From Athripsodes cinereus (Eukaryota; Arthropoda; Insecta; Trichoptera; Leptoceridae): 64,000 bases of DNA. Positions 36,701 through 48,005 of this stretch are shown one piece after another. How positions within the stretch are numbered: the stretch's first letter is position 1; every line of letters starts with the position of its first letter. The translations under genes and the position numbers were made by a program. The notes under the pieces were generated by a model. It ran no database searches. It was given only the letters and a program-made list of their open reading frames with translations, and had not been told where the DNA came from. The stretch covers positions 16,686,713-16,750,712 of the forward strand of contig OX388309.1 in assembly GCA_947579605.1 (NCBI GenBank), given 5' to 3'.

Positions 36701-39700
36701 AATACATATAGTTAATTTTTTTATCAAGTCGAAGGAAACTAGTTGAATGCAGTTACCTCTGTGTCGAGTCGTTTCCTTGGATTATTTCGATCTCCTAAAA
36801 ATGCCAGCGCATCGTAAGCAACAGAGGCGGCTCTTTGATAATGAGCGGCAGTTCAAATGCACCCCCAGTTTAAAACGTAACAATAAGTAATAATTTAAAT
36901 AAAAAATATTTATTAATTTTCCCATGAACAATATAATATTATTATTCCAGTTACCATATGAACAAAACAGTCATCGCATACATTATAGCTTTTCAACATG
37001 CAGCGCTACTGTTCGTTAGAATATTTTAATGCGGATGTCGAGCGAACTAATCGGTGCAAAACTAAATCTTGCACACAATGCTACATACATTTCGAATTCC
37101 TTCCATACAAAATTCGTGGCGATAAAATTCTATGAGAATATTAAAAATGTATGAGATATCTTGAGCAATGAACACAACTACACTCACACGTAAAAAGGAG
37201 TAAGAGATACGCCTTGTAGCATTTTGTTGTACATTGACGGAAATTTTTTGACTATTGTGTTTTTTTTATGTGAAGGGATTCCTGTTATTAGTTATATTTG
37301 GACGCGATGAATTAGTACCTACCAAGCGTGCTAAAATGTACGACTTGACATCATGAGGTTCAAAGGTCAGCCGTATGCACAGTTATTACTTATTACATAG
37401 TGGTAAAATTTCTATAGACAGTCTCCGCTAGTCGCGATTGTGTTATGCAGATAATTAGTTATTTTATCTGCAAGATATTTTGATTTCGGCGCGCTAATAT
37501 CAATATATAACATACAGTTTAAAGAATCTACGATATACCTAAATAAAATTAAAATATTATCGTAGCTTATAGGGTACCTACTATTAAAATGGGTGAATTA
37601 AACGTAGAATACATTAAAAACAGGAAACACCAGAGTTTAAACATTTAGTAACTGAAGTGTTCGCTAATGGTAAAGAGAAGAGGATATAACTTCTTTATAA
37701 GGAATAAGGGAGGTGTTTTTTTTTATTTTATCGAACCCCCGAAAATACATATTGCCGGCCGCCTCTGGTAAGCAAACCATGTACTTTTGTACGTTTCATC
37801 CCCACCTGTAAAATAAATTACAATAAATAACAGTTTTAAATAAAGACAAGGACGGAATATCATACAATAGAAGTAATAATTGTACTAATAGCAAGTAAGT
37901 GATAACTCCTAAGTAATAGCAAAAGCCATTTATTTTGTTAAAAAATAAATAAAAGTATGTAATGCAATAGAAATAATAATAATAAAGCATACCTTTTCCG
38001 GAACTATGATTCTTCTTTACTTTTCCTTTTTCCCTTCGATGTGAAGCAAGCAAACTAATCATTTTGTTCTTGCATTCTTCTACATCTCTTCCCAATGAAT
38101 GAGCAATATCACTCCAAGCATCGTATTTCAGATTTTTTTTAAAGTAATCTGGATTTTTTGGATCCCAAATAACAGGTTTTTCTTGATACAAAATAATAAG
38201 TTCAAGCGATTGTTCATCACTCCACATCATGAACGTACACACGACACAACCTCCGCAAACAACGAGCACTGCGAGCGCCTCTGTGTTCACGCAAAAAACC
38301 GACAACCGATGGATCAGCGCGAGCGCCGGCACGAGCGTTACATGTAATGCTCGTAGTGCCGTCCACACGTTGAATTCATGTTACATTACACGGTGGATTA
38401 CATTACACGTTACACTTGTCTGGACCCGCCTTTAAGGGTAGAAAGTTTTACTTATGTCTTTACCCATGTAGACTCGAAAGGATCGTTTGAGGAGCATGGA
38501 TCGTATAAGCCTGGTAGTGTAAGGGGCAATTAGATTATATTTCTAGGTCATACATCATAATGAAAAATAAGGAGATTAATAAATTTGATACAACTGTTAA
38601 AAAAAACAGCATACCTGTGGTGTTTCTAAATTATCTTTATTTTGATTTGCATCTTTAGTCTCATTTTCATCACTGCAATTCACTTGGCAACGTTCTGCAT
38701 TGCTTTCAATTTCATTTACATTATCAGGAGAATCTTTGGTAGCTAATTCCGGATCAGACACTTTGGATTTATTAATATCCCAAGGTGAAATGTAAAATAT
38801 AAAAGCCACTTTCCTGTCACTCATTAAGTCATCATGAACCAATAAATGATCACCGGGTCCATACAGTGCACATGACGCAGATATGTTAGTCAATTTTAAT
38901 TTTGTTATCTCTGAAATCTAACAAATAGTCATTTATAAAATGTTGCTTTAAATCACATATTTAAAATATATAATATATATAAAATATTATTCACATATTT
39001 CGAAGAAGTTTCAAGCATAACGTCGTTGCATATTCAAAAAGAGACATGTGCACTCATCTTTATTTGGGCATAGTCTTTTAAAACTGTTCATTAAGGCATT
39101 AAAATTGTAGTTTGGACTTTTTTATTGGCATGTGATAATATTCTATAAGTATTGAATTTTAATATTTGATACTAAGAATTACTTCATAAAATGGTTACGA
39201 TGTCCATTATAAGCACAGAATTCCATATAAAACCTAGAACCCTGACGCGTTTACAAAAGTGAGGCAAAAAATTTATGAATTTTTGACAGAACGGTTGGCG
39301 AAAGCGTGTAGTGTTTCCTACATTTTATGGACTATTTCCATTTTTATAAAAATATATCATTTAAACATTTATATAAACGTAATTGGACATTTTTTGAAGT
39401 TCTTGTCGATGTTTTAAGTGATTTACCACACTTCTTTTCGCCAACCGTTCTGTCAAAAGTGCCGAAAAATGGTGCCTCACTTTATTACAATGAAAATACA
39501 TACGAGTACTCCATCTAGGTATTATATATAAAAATCTATGATTATAAGCAGTTTATTCTAGAAATGTCAAAATATTTGTGAATTTACATATCCCATTTTG
39601 AATATGCAACGACGATAAACAGAATACAGTTTACCGATACCACAAATCAAATAAAATGGTAATTAACAAAAATCAAAGTAAATACTTACCCAAGACATAA

Positions 39701-40680
39701 CTTGATCCTTCAATAGATCATAAAAAGATTTGATAGCCCTTTGCCAAGAGAGATTAACAAGATCTGAGCTCCTGTGAAACTCGTACAAATCCATTTTCCT
39801 TCTAGACCAGTCTAGAGTAGTCATATCATCCACAATATTATGAATGAAGTCAGAGTTATCTAAAAACTGATCCAAGACACACACTCTGAAAGGATTCTTG
39901 AATAATGTTGTATTAGAAGATGTATAATCCTTTTCTTTTTGCCAATGTTCAGACAAATTTTCAACAAATGATTTTTCAACAAAACAAGGATTCAATAAAG
40001 CTATAGTCTCACGAGGGGCTCTTTGCCCTAGAGTGGAGCAACACTTGGACAAGATGGAGGGCGCTCCGTGTACAACCACCGTTGGATTATCAGCATCAGA
40101 CAAAATTTCTTCCTCACTCGATACTGAATCACTATCTGATGTAGAGTAGCCTATAAGCAATATGGAATATATTAAATCAACTCATAAGAAAAATAATATG
40201 ACCTGGGAACATATATTGTAATGTTTTGTAAAAAGTACCTCTCCTTATCCTTTTGGCTTCAGAAGCAGATGCCTGATATGAGTCCACCAAACACACATCT
40301 GAAGAATCATCACTATCTGTATCAGAAATGGTAATAACTGAAAGTCTTCTCTTTGGAGCCTGATTCATAAGTGACACGCTCTGTTCGCTTATACTCTTCT
40401 CCTTTGTATTGTGTTCTGCTGATTCTCGTTCTATTTGATGCTCTTGAACAACGCTAGATATTTCCTTTTGTGTTGCATCCTCAGCAGACCGGGCACCTTC
40501 ATCCGACGCTGACGGTTTTTCTACAGAGACGTTTTCGACACTGGTTTCATTATTCAAATAATCTTGAACACTTCCACTAACTTCTACATCGCATGAATTG
40601 TTTATTTCAGAAGAGTCGACCAATTCAATCTCATTTTGATGAGATAGATTAGAAGAACTAATAGACGCCTCTTCGTCCAT
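30749..40680 (-). CDS. sud1: Prolyl 3-hydroxylase, OGFOD1/Tpa1/sudestada1 family (712 aa)
   Basis: This family is an Fe(II)/2-oxoglutarate dioxygenase that hydroxylates a proline of ribosomal protein uS12 and affects translation. Eight minus-strand exons with GT-AG borders keep one frame: 40680-40239, 40150-39690, 38917-38615, 32489-32346, 32137-31985, 31575-31416, 31304-31102, 31021-30749. Residues 1-185 are an acidic, Ser-rich extension. The dioxygenase core follows: [19 protein letters not shown], the metal-binding H329-x-D331 (L-L-V-H-D-D), the second His (H449, N-T-F-H-Q) and the 2-oxoglutarate Arg (R461, [11 protein letters not shown]). The C-terminal half is the second, non-catalytic double-stranded helix domain. 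Human OGFOD1 is 542 aa; the excess is the N-terminal extension and a ~55-residue loop before M-G-G. Identity very secure. Confidence 0.94.
31678..31937 (+). mobile_element. RTE-like LINE 3' end in hydroxylase intron 5
   Basis: The plus strand, antisense to the host gene, encodes the end of an RTE-type protein ([25 protein letters not shown]) and stops at 31909-31911. A short GAA-repeat tail follows at 31926-31937. About 260 bases of a 5'-truncated insertion. Confidence 0.85.
32490..33469 (-). other. Hydroxylase intron 3, part without a recognised element
   Basis: About 1 kb at the 3' end of the 6.1-kb intron. AT-rich, no open frame of note. A short palindromic stretch near 33060-33130 is only T/A-rich. 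Intron 3 continues to 38614. Confidence 0.45.
33470..34571 (-). mobile_element. Non-LTR retrotransposon fragment, split by a Harbinger element
   Basis: On the minus strand: [13 protein letters not shown] (about 34560-34520), then L-K-P-N-P-Q-K-T (about 34370), K-Y-L-G-V-T-L-D and, past a stop at about 33730, a Cys/His-containing tail. The Y-x-D-D active site has decayed to C-A-D-G. The part upstream of G-L-P-Q-G lies at 38432 to about 38530, on the far side of the Harbinger element, so the LINE was there first. Resembles Jockey/I-type proteins; exact clade uncertain. Confidence 0.8.
34786..36715 (+). pseudogene. Harbinger (HARBI1-like) DDE transposase, broken
   Basis: Exon-like part one (about 34786-35116) reads [10 protein letters not shown] and, after a frameshift at about 34980, [15 protein letters not shown], ending in a GT donor at 35117. 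Part two begins after the AG at 35901 (L-P-K-T-E-S-E-W), shifts frame near 35935 and gives the Tnp_4 core: A-M-N-G-K-H-V (families usually have D in place of N), F-A-L-V-D-A-E-Y and [12 protein letters not shown]. After more shifts near 36240-36285 it gives M-K-P-Y-P-G-E-Y and [10 protein letters not shown], ending at 36715. The first catalytic Asp is Asn, so it is inactive even apart from the frame breaks. Confidence 0.85.
35277..38230 (-). pseudogene. Harbinger accessory MADF/BESS-like DNA-binding protein, broken
   Basis: Four pieces on the minus strand. Exon 1, 38230-37993, starts [16 protein letters not shown] and continues with V-I-W-D-P and a K-Y-D-A-W-S-D-I-A block: a MADF (Myb/SANT-like) domain, ending in a GT donor. 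Exon 2 starts at 37805 ([13 protein letters not shown]) but breaks off near 37760. Its continuation ([13 protein letters not shown]) is at about 36840-36757, so about 0.9 kb has been inserted. The last exon, 35871-35277, has a basic patch and the [14 protein letters not shown]-like helix, with a shift near 35480. MADF partners are a normal second gene of Harbinger elements. Confidence 0.75.
39256..39483. mobile_element. Fold-back MITE in hydroxylase intron 2
   Basis: Ends AAAGTGAGGC and GCCTCACTTT are inverted. The similarity extends about 55 bp inwards on each side and includes GACAGAACGGTTGGCGAAA and its complement. No coding capacity; target duplication unclear. Confidence 0.8.
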
Positions 40681-41697
40681 TTTTTTAAATTAACCCCACG
40701 TTATAATTAAAATCAGTATAAATTCGGAAGGAACTGTTTACTCAAGACAGCGAAAAGAAAAAGCTAGCTACATCACCAAATATCTCATAATCAATCAAAT
40801 TTTACAATTTTCAGCAACTACTACCCTAACCTAAACAAAACACCGACAAGTCAATACTTACTTTAGTATATTTATTATTCTATGGTCAATACCATACAGG
40901 GTTGCCAGATTGTGTGGCCAAAATGCCAAAATTACCTGCATTTTGCCAAAAAGTACCGATACCGTACAATTATCGTACCCCTTTAGAAATGCGATTTTCA
41001 CTCCAACATGATATAAATAGTATATAAAAATTTCTATCCCTCCCCCCCCCCGTTTTCTCACGCTACCTTTTTTTACAATATAACGGGTATTTGTACCGAT
41101 GAATGTTTATGTCAATACCAAATTAATGAAAAATATTGCTTTTGATTTTAAAATACCGTATATTTGTCATAAACGTAGTGTCTATGGTTTATAAGCAAAG
41201 TAAAGTTTTCGGGCTTTGCCGTTATATTCAGATTTGGTAGTTCCGTACTTTTTTTGGTAGCTTTCGAGAAATTGTCAGCGGTGTTTAGTAATTTTAAATT
41301 CTTTGGTAGTTTTTGGTATTTTTATTATACTCAAAACAGCTTAATCGGTGGATAAAGTAATAAAGCATCGGGTATTTGGGAAAAGTATCCGATACTTAAT
41401 ACAATAGATTGTCGGTATAAGTACCCGTTACGTAGTCGAAAATGGTACTGCGAGAAAATATCCTTAAGAAAACCGAAGAATTTTAGAAATATCTCAAATT
41501 GCTATAGAATTAAACAATTTTGAAAATTTGGCGGGGGGGGGGGTAGAAAGCCACCTAACAATTTTACTAAGGGAGGAGTTCTTGAAATACTTAAAAATTC
41601 CTGTACCATTGCGAAGATTTTGGTAGTTGGGGTCACACTGGATATTATTAAAAACCGGACCTAATCCATAGAATAATAAACATACACGCTGTGACAT
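40681..41697. promoter_or_regulatory. 5' flank of sud1; part of the former shared sud1/PAF1 promoter space
   Basis: The two start codons (40680 minus, 48240 plus) point away from each other. Removing the nested transposon (41706-48102) and one target copy leaves only about 1.15 kb between them, a compact divergent arrangement. I see no clear TATA box or named motif. A C-run (41044-41053) and a G-run (41536-41546) are simple sequence. Calling this a promoter region is inference from position. Confidence 0.4.
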
Positions 41698-42529
41698 ACT
41701 GACATTAGTGATGGGCGATAGTATCATATTTTACAATCGAAATAATCGAAGTCGTTCACAATTCACAATCGATATAAATAATCGACTTCGCTTGTAAAAA
41801 ATAATCGATATATCGAAGTAGTATCGATTATTTGTAGCGCGGTATGAATAACACAAACATCGATTATTTTGAAGTCGGTTATTTTCGTGGTACGATAGTA
41901 TTATATTCGGAAAAACGAAGTACAAAACTATCGTCAACGATTCAACGAAACGTACGCATCTACTCCCCTCTCACTTCCTCACGCTTTATTTCAGTTTGTT
42001 TTTATGCGTTGAAGGATGCGGTTGTGAAATGTGAATGCTCACGTTCTCATATTAATATTGCCTACAAAATTGTTCAGGTAACTACGCGAGTAGTGTCTCT
42101 CTTTTTACTAAGAGATCTTCTACTTGTAGACAGCTTAATAGTAAAATCTAGTAACGCTCTTTAAAAGATATTACATATAATCTAACGAAGAAATTTATTA
42201 ATCAAGTAAAGCAAAGTATTTTCGGAGAATAAGCAGACAATGTACTTCTACTCGTTAACTTATTTGTACGTGAACTACTTAAATACCGTACCGTACAATA
42301 AATAGACATCACTTACATCTGCTAAACAATAAAAATATGTAGGTATAGTAATTTTGTATTTATTATAATTAATACTTGTATTTGTTGCTATCCACTCATT
42401 TTCATTAGCTTAGTAATATAGCGAAAATTATATTTCAATCCATGTTCGGGAGTATTTTAGGACCTAGGTTATATGATTTTATATTATGAAACATTGTAAT
42501 GCATGTATAATGTTCCTTATTAAAATAAA

Positions 42530-42615
42530 AATACGTATTGAATGTATACCTTTTATGTAATTGTTTGTAATCAATGTACAGTGAAGAATGAATGAATAAA
42601 TAAATAATAATAAAA
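42530..42615 (+). mobile_element. LINE 3'-tail remnant
   Basis: 'gtataccttttatgtaattg', 'atcaatgtacagtgaagaat' and an AATA tail match the 3' end of the LINE family at 45.6 and 61.2 kb, in the opposite orientation. It lies within the left part of the hAT-type composite. Confidence 0.7.
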
Positions 42616-43103
42616 TCTTCCACAAAATTTTATCTTAGAAGTTTAAATTATTCCTAAATTATTATTTTCTGGCAGTTACTTGGTTTTCCTATTAGGTTAT
42701 AAAAATTGCAAGGAATGGAGCGATCACTAATCATTTGACTGACTGCATCATCGTTGTGGTGTTGTCCGGCACGGCGTCGTGTATGAATATAATATTGTAT
42801 TATACTTAGGTAGGTAGGTACCTAAATGCATATTGGCCATGGTTCATCCGTATATCCAACTTTTAGTAGGTAGCAAGTATCAATACAAGTTGATACTTTT
42901 AGTAGGTAGCAAGTATCAACTTGTATTGAAATCGAATTCTAAGAACCGACTGACACGAGTCGAAGTCGTATTATTGAAGGGGTAGATCAAAAGTCGAACA
43001 TTTTAGTATTGGTAAATCCAGTTCTTTTTCAGTAATCGGTACTTGAGACATCGTTCTTCAAAACAATTCGTTCTTAGTATTCGTTCTCGTTCGTGGAATT
43101 GTT

Positions 43104-43640
43104 CACGCGATTTTCACCTTAGTCTCTTTGAAAATAAAGTATTTTAAAGGCCTTTTTCCCAAAAGACGACACGAAGATTTAAATCCTTAAATCTCGTTTG
43201 TGATATATGTCACGCGATTTTAAACCTTAGTCTCTTTGTAAATAGAGTATTCTAATGGTATTTTTACCAAAACAACTTCACAAAGATTTAAATCTTTGAA
43301 TCATGTTTGTTACATTTGACACGCGATATAAAACCTTAATTCCTTTGAAAATAGAATACTCCAATGGCGTTTTTTCCAAAATAATAACACGTAGATTTAA
43401 ATCCAAGAATCTCGTTCTCAACGTTTGACACGCAATATGAAACCTTAGTATCTTTGAAAATAGAGTATCTTAAGGTTTTTTTTCCAAAAAAAAAACACAC
43501 ACGAAGATTTAAATCTCGTTCGTGACTTTATTTGCCACGCGATGTTAAACCTTAGTTTCTTTGAAAATATAGTACTTTAATGTAATTTTTCCCAAAAGAA
43601 CGAAAAAGACCGAACAGATTTGGCATTGAGGATTTAGTTC
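43104..43640. repeat. Tandem repeat, unit about 112 bp, ~5 diverged copies
   Basis: Each unit has the same order: 'cacgcgat', 'accttagtctctttgaaaat', 'gagtatt', 'cccaaaa', 'cacgaagatttaaatc', 'aatctcgttt'. Copies begin near 43104, 43208, 43319, 43428 and 43535. A second, shorter repeat of 'aatcgacttataat' units follows at about 43700-43850. No coding frame. Confidence 0.8.
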
Positions 43641-44109
43641 TTCGAGTTAAGTTGAAGAACGAATACATAAAAACGAATACTCAGATTCTGAACAATACTA
43701 GAACATTTATAATCGACTTGTGCAAGTCGATATATTATATCGATGTTATAATCGACTTATAATAATCGATGTTATAATCGACTTATAATAATCGATATAA
43801 TAATCGACTTATAATAATCGATTAAAATAATCGACTTGCTCCGATACTATCGAATAATCGCATTGTTCTGAACTATCGATATAATCGAATCGTATATCGA
43901 TATATCGCCCATCACTAGAGGTGGGAATAACTGTTATTTCAAAATAACGTTCAACCAGTTATCGGTATTTGTAAATAACAGTTATTAAAAAATGTTATTT
44001 AATAACGATCAAATTGTATAAAAAAAAAAAAAAATTAAAGAATCCGAATATTATTATTATCGTATCAAATGGAAATACATTTGCCTATTGCCCATTTGAT
44101 GAATAAATT

Positions 44110-44292
44110 GAGTTCGTCGGTAGCCTGGAGGTAGAGTCTCGGCCTCTTGAACAAGGGGTCGGCGGTTCGATCCCAGGTGCCGGCAAACTCCCCTTTCACG
44201 ACACAAGCTTTTAGCTTACTGTGGAAGGTGTATAAGGTTGTATTTGGGTTTATAACAAAACCCAGATATATCTTTTTAAAAAAAAAAAAAAT
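44110..44292 (+). mobile_element. tRNA-derived SINE, copy A
   Basis: Begins GAGTTCGTCGGTAGCCTGGA, has a polymerase III B-box GGTTCGATCCC at 44164-44174, a tRNA-unrelated body and an A-rich tail. Two more copies are in PAF1 introns (54983-55165 and 56411-56594). Not a functional tRNA: the cloverleaf is not conserved. Confidence 0.88.
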
Positions 44293-45619
44293 AATTAAAT
44301 AAAAAAAAATTCATTCCGAAATAATATATCACCAATTTAAAATCAAACAAATATTATATTCAAAATTATTCTTTGATTATAATATTAATGTCATTAGAAA
44401 ACTTGTACCTACCAGCTACCTCTAAATAAACGAATGACTACGTTTAAACGAAATGATTGTGTTCCTCCAAAAAATTCAAATAGTTAGTTCAAAATAGTTC
44501 AAATAAACACAATTAAATAGTTCAAAATAAAAACAAAATAACTGCCATCGTTTAATAACCAGAGATGTGACGTATTTGAAATAAAAGTATTTAAAATACA
44601 AATACAAAATACGTATTTGTATTTTGTATTTCAAATACCTTTTTGTAAAAAGTATTTTGTATTTTATTTGAAATACTTTTTTTGAGTATTTTGTATTTTA
44701 CACAAAATACTTTTACAAAATACCTTTTTATTGTTTGAAACAAAATTCTGTCATTAATTGATATGCGCGTACCGCAAGCTTATTTTGCCAATTTGTTGAA
44801 TTACAAATACAACGTTTCCATTAGAGTACTCCATGTTTGAGATATACACACATAATAATGATGATTGAACAAATTATACATGACGCCGTTTAATGTTTCA
44901 TGGCCATCTCAAGGGCGCTGTGATTTCTCCTGAATGGTAGCATTTTCAATTTTGTCTGGAGGCAATCTGTTCCAGGCAGATGACGCTGCGACTCTGTTTC
45001 TTCTTTCTGCAAATTTAGAGGTATTTGCCATTTTGAGTTCAACGAGTTTAAGAAGCTGATCACAGCCTTCGCCACACATTTTCGTCAGCGGAACAGCTCA
45101 GTGGGTGGTGTGCTGCCTTGTGGACAGTGAGACACAGTTTAAACACCACTATCTCTAGGACTCACAGTTAGTGTAGACTTCTTAGTAGTGAAGTTATGTG
45201 GCAGCTCTTATTCTCTCTGTAAATGATCCGGAGGCAACATTAAAAACCATCTGAAGACGATAAGGAAGAGTTTGGAGCAGTCCTGTATATGATATGATGT
45301 TACAGTAGTCCATACGATTTCAGATTTGGATTATCCATTCTGATTTATTTTGCAGCCCAAGTCAGGAATTCTCTTACCTGCTTGATGATACTCAATCCAT
45401 TTATGACAATTTTCGGCTTATCTCTTCTAACAACGGTACATTTTGTCATGACTTAATTATTTTTTTTTCTATTTTGACAGTTCTTCCTAAGGCTCATCCT
45501 CATTGTCTGCAAGCAATGATATATCGAATCATGTCAACCCTTTCTCCATTTATGTATACTCTTGTCCAGTTTTTCATTCATCAATGGTATTCATCAATTG
45601 TCTGCAAGCAATGCTATAT

Positions 45620-46915
45620 CTAATTTATTTATTTATTTATTTATTCATTCTTTACTCTACATTGATAAAAAACAATTACATAAAAGGTATACATTCAAAT
45701 TAATACAATCAATATACAGAGGGCGAGTTTATCGCAAAGGCGCGATCTCTTCCAACTAACCCAAAAGTATTAACTTAAAAAGAAAAAAAAACATATGATA
45801 AAAATAAAATCAATGATCTAAAGGATTTTGGAAATAAAAGAGAAAAAAAATATACATTCACAAAGTGAACATATATACAAAACATACATACATACACACA
45901 TATATATAAAAAGGGAGAGACTGCAAAAAAAAAAAGAAACAAACATACATACATACATAAAGGGAAAGGAAAAGGGGGGGAAAAAGGAGGGGGGGTTAGG
46001 AGTGATGGGTTTCAGGTTTCAGAGGCTGTGTTTTTATTTGTGGAAATCATTTTCTCCTTAACGGCTCGCTTGAAAGACGTCAGACTTTGAGTCAGCCTAA
46101 ATTTTGAAGGGAGATTATTCCAGCAACGAGCACCCTGAACTGCAAAAGATTTTGAGATGAAAGTTGTACCTACCATGAGCCGGGATTGACAGGATGCGCT
46201 GGTTATTCGACCTCAGAGGTAAACCGTGACTCGCCAAGTATTCAAAAGCCTCCTTAATATAGTACGGGGTTGATCCTGCGTACAGAGCATTGTGGACAAA
46301 TGTGAGTAGATGGAGCTCACGTCTTTGTCGTACAGTAAGCCATTTCAGGGTATTACGATATTCAGAAATGTGGTCAGTTTTTTTTAGATTAAAAATAAAC
46401 CTTATGCCAACATTCTGAAGTCGATCAAGTTTGTCAATTAGATCCTGATTCATGTCCACATACACGATATCAGCATAGTCGATAATGGGCAACAGCAAGG
46501 ATTGGACCAATAAAATTTTTACTTTAGTGGGCAAGAATTTTTGCAGCATCTTAAGAGTGTGGAACTTGTAAAAAAACTTTTTCTTTAGAGTGTTAAATTG
46601 ATGCTGCCAAGAGAGTCTCTGGTCCATGATTATGCCCAAATTCTTTACTGTCGCCGAAGAGGGTATTGCTACTGAATTCATAGTAGTGGGAGGTAAATTC
46701 ATATTTTTCAACCTGGATATAGAGTGAAGGCTACCAATGAATATTGTCTGGGTTTTTGAGGCATTGAGGAGTAATCCATGAGCACTAGCCCAGTTTGAGA
46801 TCTGTTGCAAACACTCATTGGTAGAATAAATGGCAGAGGAGATATTGTGAAGTTTAGCATGTGTATAGATTTGCAAATCGTCCGCATATAGATGGTAGCG
46901 ACAAGGCAACTGTTT
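45620..46915 (-). mobile_element. LINE 3' fragment nested in the hAT-type element
   Basis: The minus strand encodes the end of a non-LTR reverse transcriptase starting at H-L-Y-A-D-D-L-Q-I-Y (about 46905), then L-N-A-S-K-T-Q, N-L-G-I-I-M-D-Q-R-L-S-W and S-H-G-L-P-L-R-S. The frame changes near 46170 because of a few extra bases and ends near 46057 with F-K-R-A-V-K-E. The 3' UTR ends in TTTA units at 45623-45648. A near-identical shorter copy is at 61157-61998. Jockey/CR1-type by motif. Confidence 0.88.
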
Positions 46916-47015
46916 CTAATCATGTCAACCCTTTCTCCACTTATGTATACTTTTGTCCAGTTTTTAATTTCTTTTTCATTCATCAATGGTTTAAATATTA
47001 AATACTTTTGTCTTA

Positions 47016-47479
47016 AGGGTCGTTCACATACGTTCACTTTCAGTGATCACTCCGGATGATCCTCCAAGATGAACAAATGTGAACGGGCGTTTCATCGCTA
47101 GTGATCACTAGCGATGACGGAGGAAAGAGATTACCACTCGTCATAATTTTGATGAAAGGTCCTTTCACTGAAACGACCATAAACAAGTTAATTTGTTTAA
47201 TTCTCTATGAATTTGTATTGAATGTCAGAATCATGTACAAAATTATTATGCAGTCGAGAGCTATATTAATTTAATTTATGTGTTATTTTTAATTTTTGAA
47301 TTTGTTTAATTATTTTTATACGAAAATACGTCAAACTACATACAACATGACCGTGAGTGTTGACACGGCAGTGAAAGCATAGGATGAACAAATGTGAACA
47401 GACGTGTTCACTTTCGATGAACAGGTTTGACCCTGACACTCTGGATGATCATCCAAAGTGAAGCAATGTGAATGCTACT
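47016..47479. mobile_element. 464-bp PIF/Harbinger-like MITE
   Basis: Compared with the sister element in Oga, a block is inserted here with a TTA duplication (47013-47015 and 47480-47482). Its ends are imperfect inverted repeats around 'cgttcacatacgttcacttt' and its complement. A TWA-type 3-bp target fits PIF/Harbinger. It is not obviously related to the Harbinger element at 34572-38431. Confidence 0.7.
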
Positions 47480-47819
47480 TTACACCTTGTTCGACTATTT
47501 GTAAAAAGTATTTTAAAAAGGTATTTTAAAAAAGTATTTTGAAAATACGTATTTTGTATTTAAATACCATTTTGAAAAAGTATTTAGTATTTTGTATTTG
47601 AAATAAAAAAATTCAAAAGTATTTGTATTTTGTATTTAAATACTTTTTTGGAAGTATTTTGCACATCTCTGTTAATAACATCCGAAGTTATTAAATCATA
47701 TGAAAAAACTGTCGTCGTTCAATAACGTGCTATGTTATTGAAACGTTATTGAACGACGACAATAACAAAGTCGTAACAATGTGGTACGTTATAATATAAC
47801 TAAACGAAAACGAAATAAC

Positions 47820-48005
47820 TATAGTCGTCGACAAAACGGAATAACGATAACTTTGTTATAACAGTTGAATAACGCCGTCGTCGACAATAACTGAATAACG
47901 ATAACCTTGTTATAACAGTTGAATAACGCCGTCGTCAACAATAACTAAACGGAATAACGATAACCTTGTTATAACAATTGAATAACGCCGTCGTCGAAAA
48001 TAACA
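47820..48005. repeat. Tandem repeat, unit about 60-65 bp
   Basis: Three to four copies of a unit with 'ataacgataaccttgttata', 'acagttgaataacgccgtcg' and 'tcgacaataact'. Part of the right side of the hAT-type composite. Confidence 0.7.

Larger units (their letters stand above)
34572..38431. mobile_element. PIF/Harbinger DNA transposon (3.86 kb), degenerate
   Basis: Terminal inverted repeats GGGTCCAGAC...: left AGCCGGGTCCAGAC at 34572, right GTCTGGACCCGCCT ending 38431. Subterminal matches include the 'ccgtccacac' and 'gtaacgcgtaatg' blocks. TTAA flanks both ends (34568-34571 and 38432-38435); the usual Harbinger duplication is the 3-bp TTA or TAA contained in it. It carries the two expected genes, a DDE transposase (plus) and a MADF/Myb-like protein (minus). 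Both are broken. Confidence 0.88.
44560..47671. mobile_element. hAT-type element nested in the composite, sister of 17265-18588
   Basis: Terminal CAGAGATGTG and its complement, flanked by perfect 8-bp repeats TTAATAAC (44552-44559 and 47672-47679). The 'aaatac'-rich arms and captured LINE scraps match the copy in the Oga intron, in reverse orientation. Here the element has grown to 3.1 kb through insertion of a LINE fragment (about 45620-46915) and a PIF-like MITE (47016-47479). Confidence 0.9.

Noticed and set aside
41041..41056. C-run near sud1 as a regulatory G-quadruplex
   Set aside because: A single homopolymer without spaced G-runs on the complementary strand; likely simple sequence.
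44110..44292. tRNA gene
   Set aside because: A B-box is present but the cloverleaf is not, and three copies with a common body and A-rich tail show a SINE.
45828..46061. Lys-rich plus-strand open frame
   Set aside because: Made of A-rich and GA-rich simple sequence in a LINE 3' UTR.
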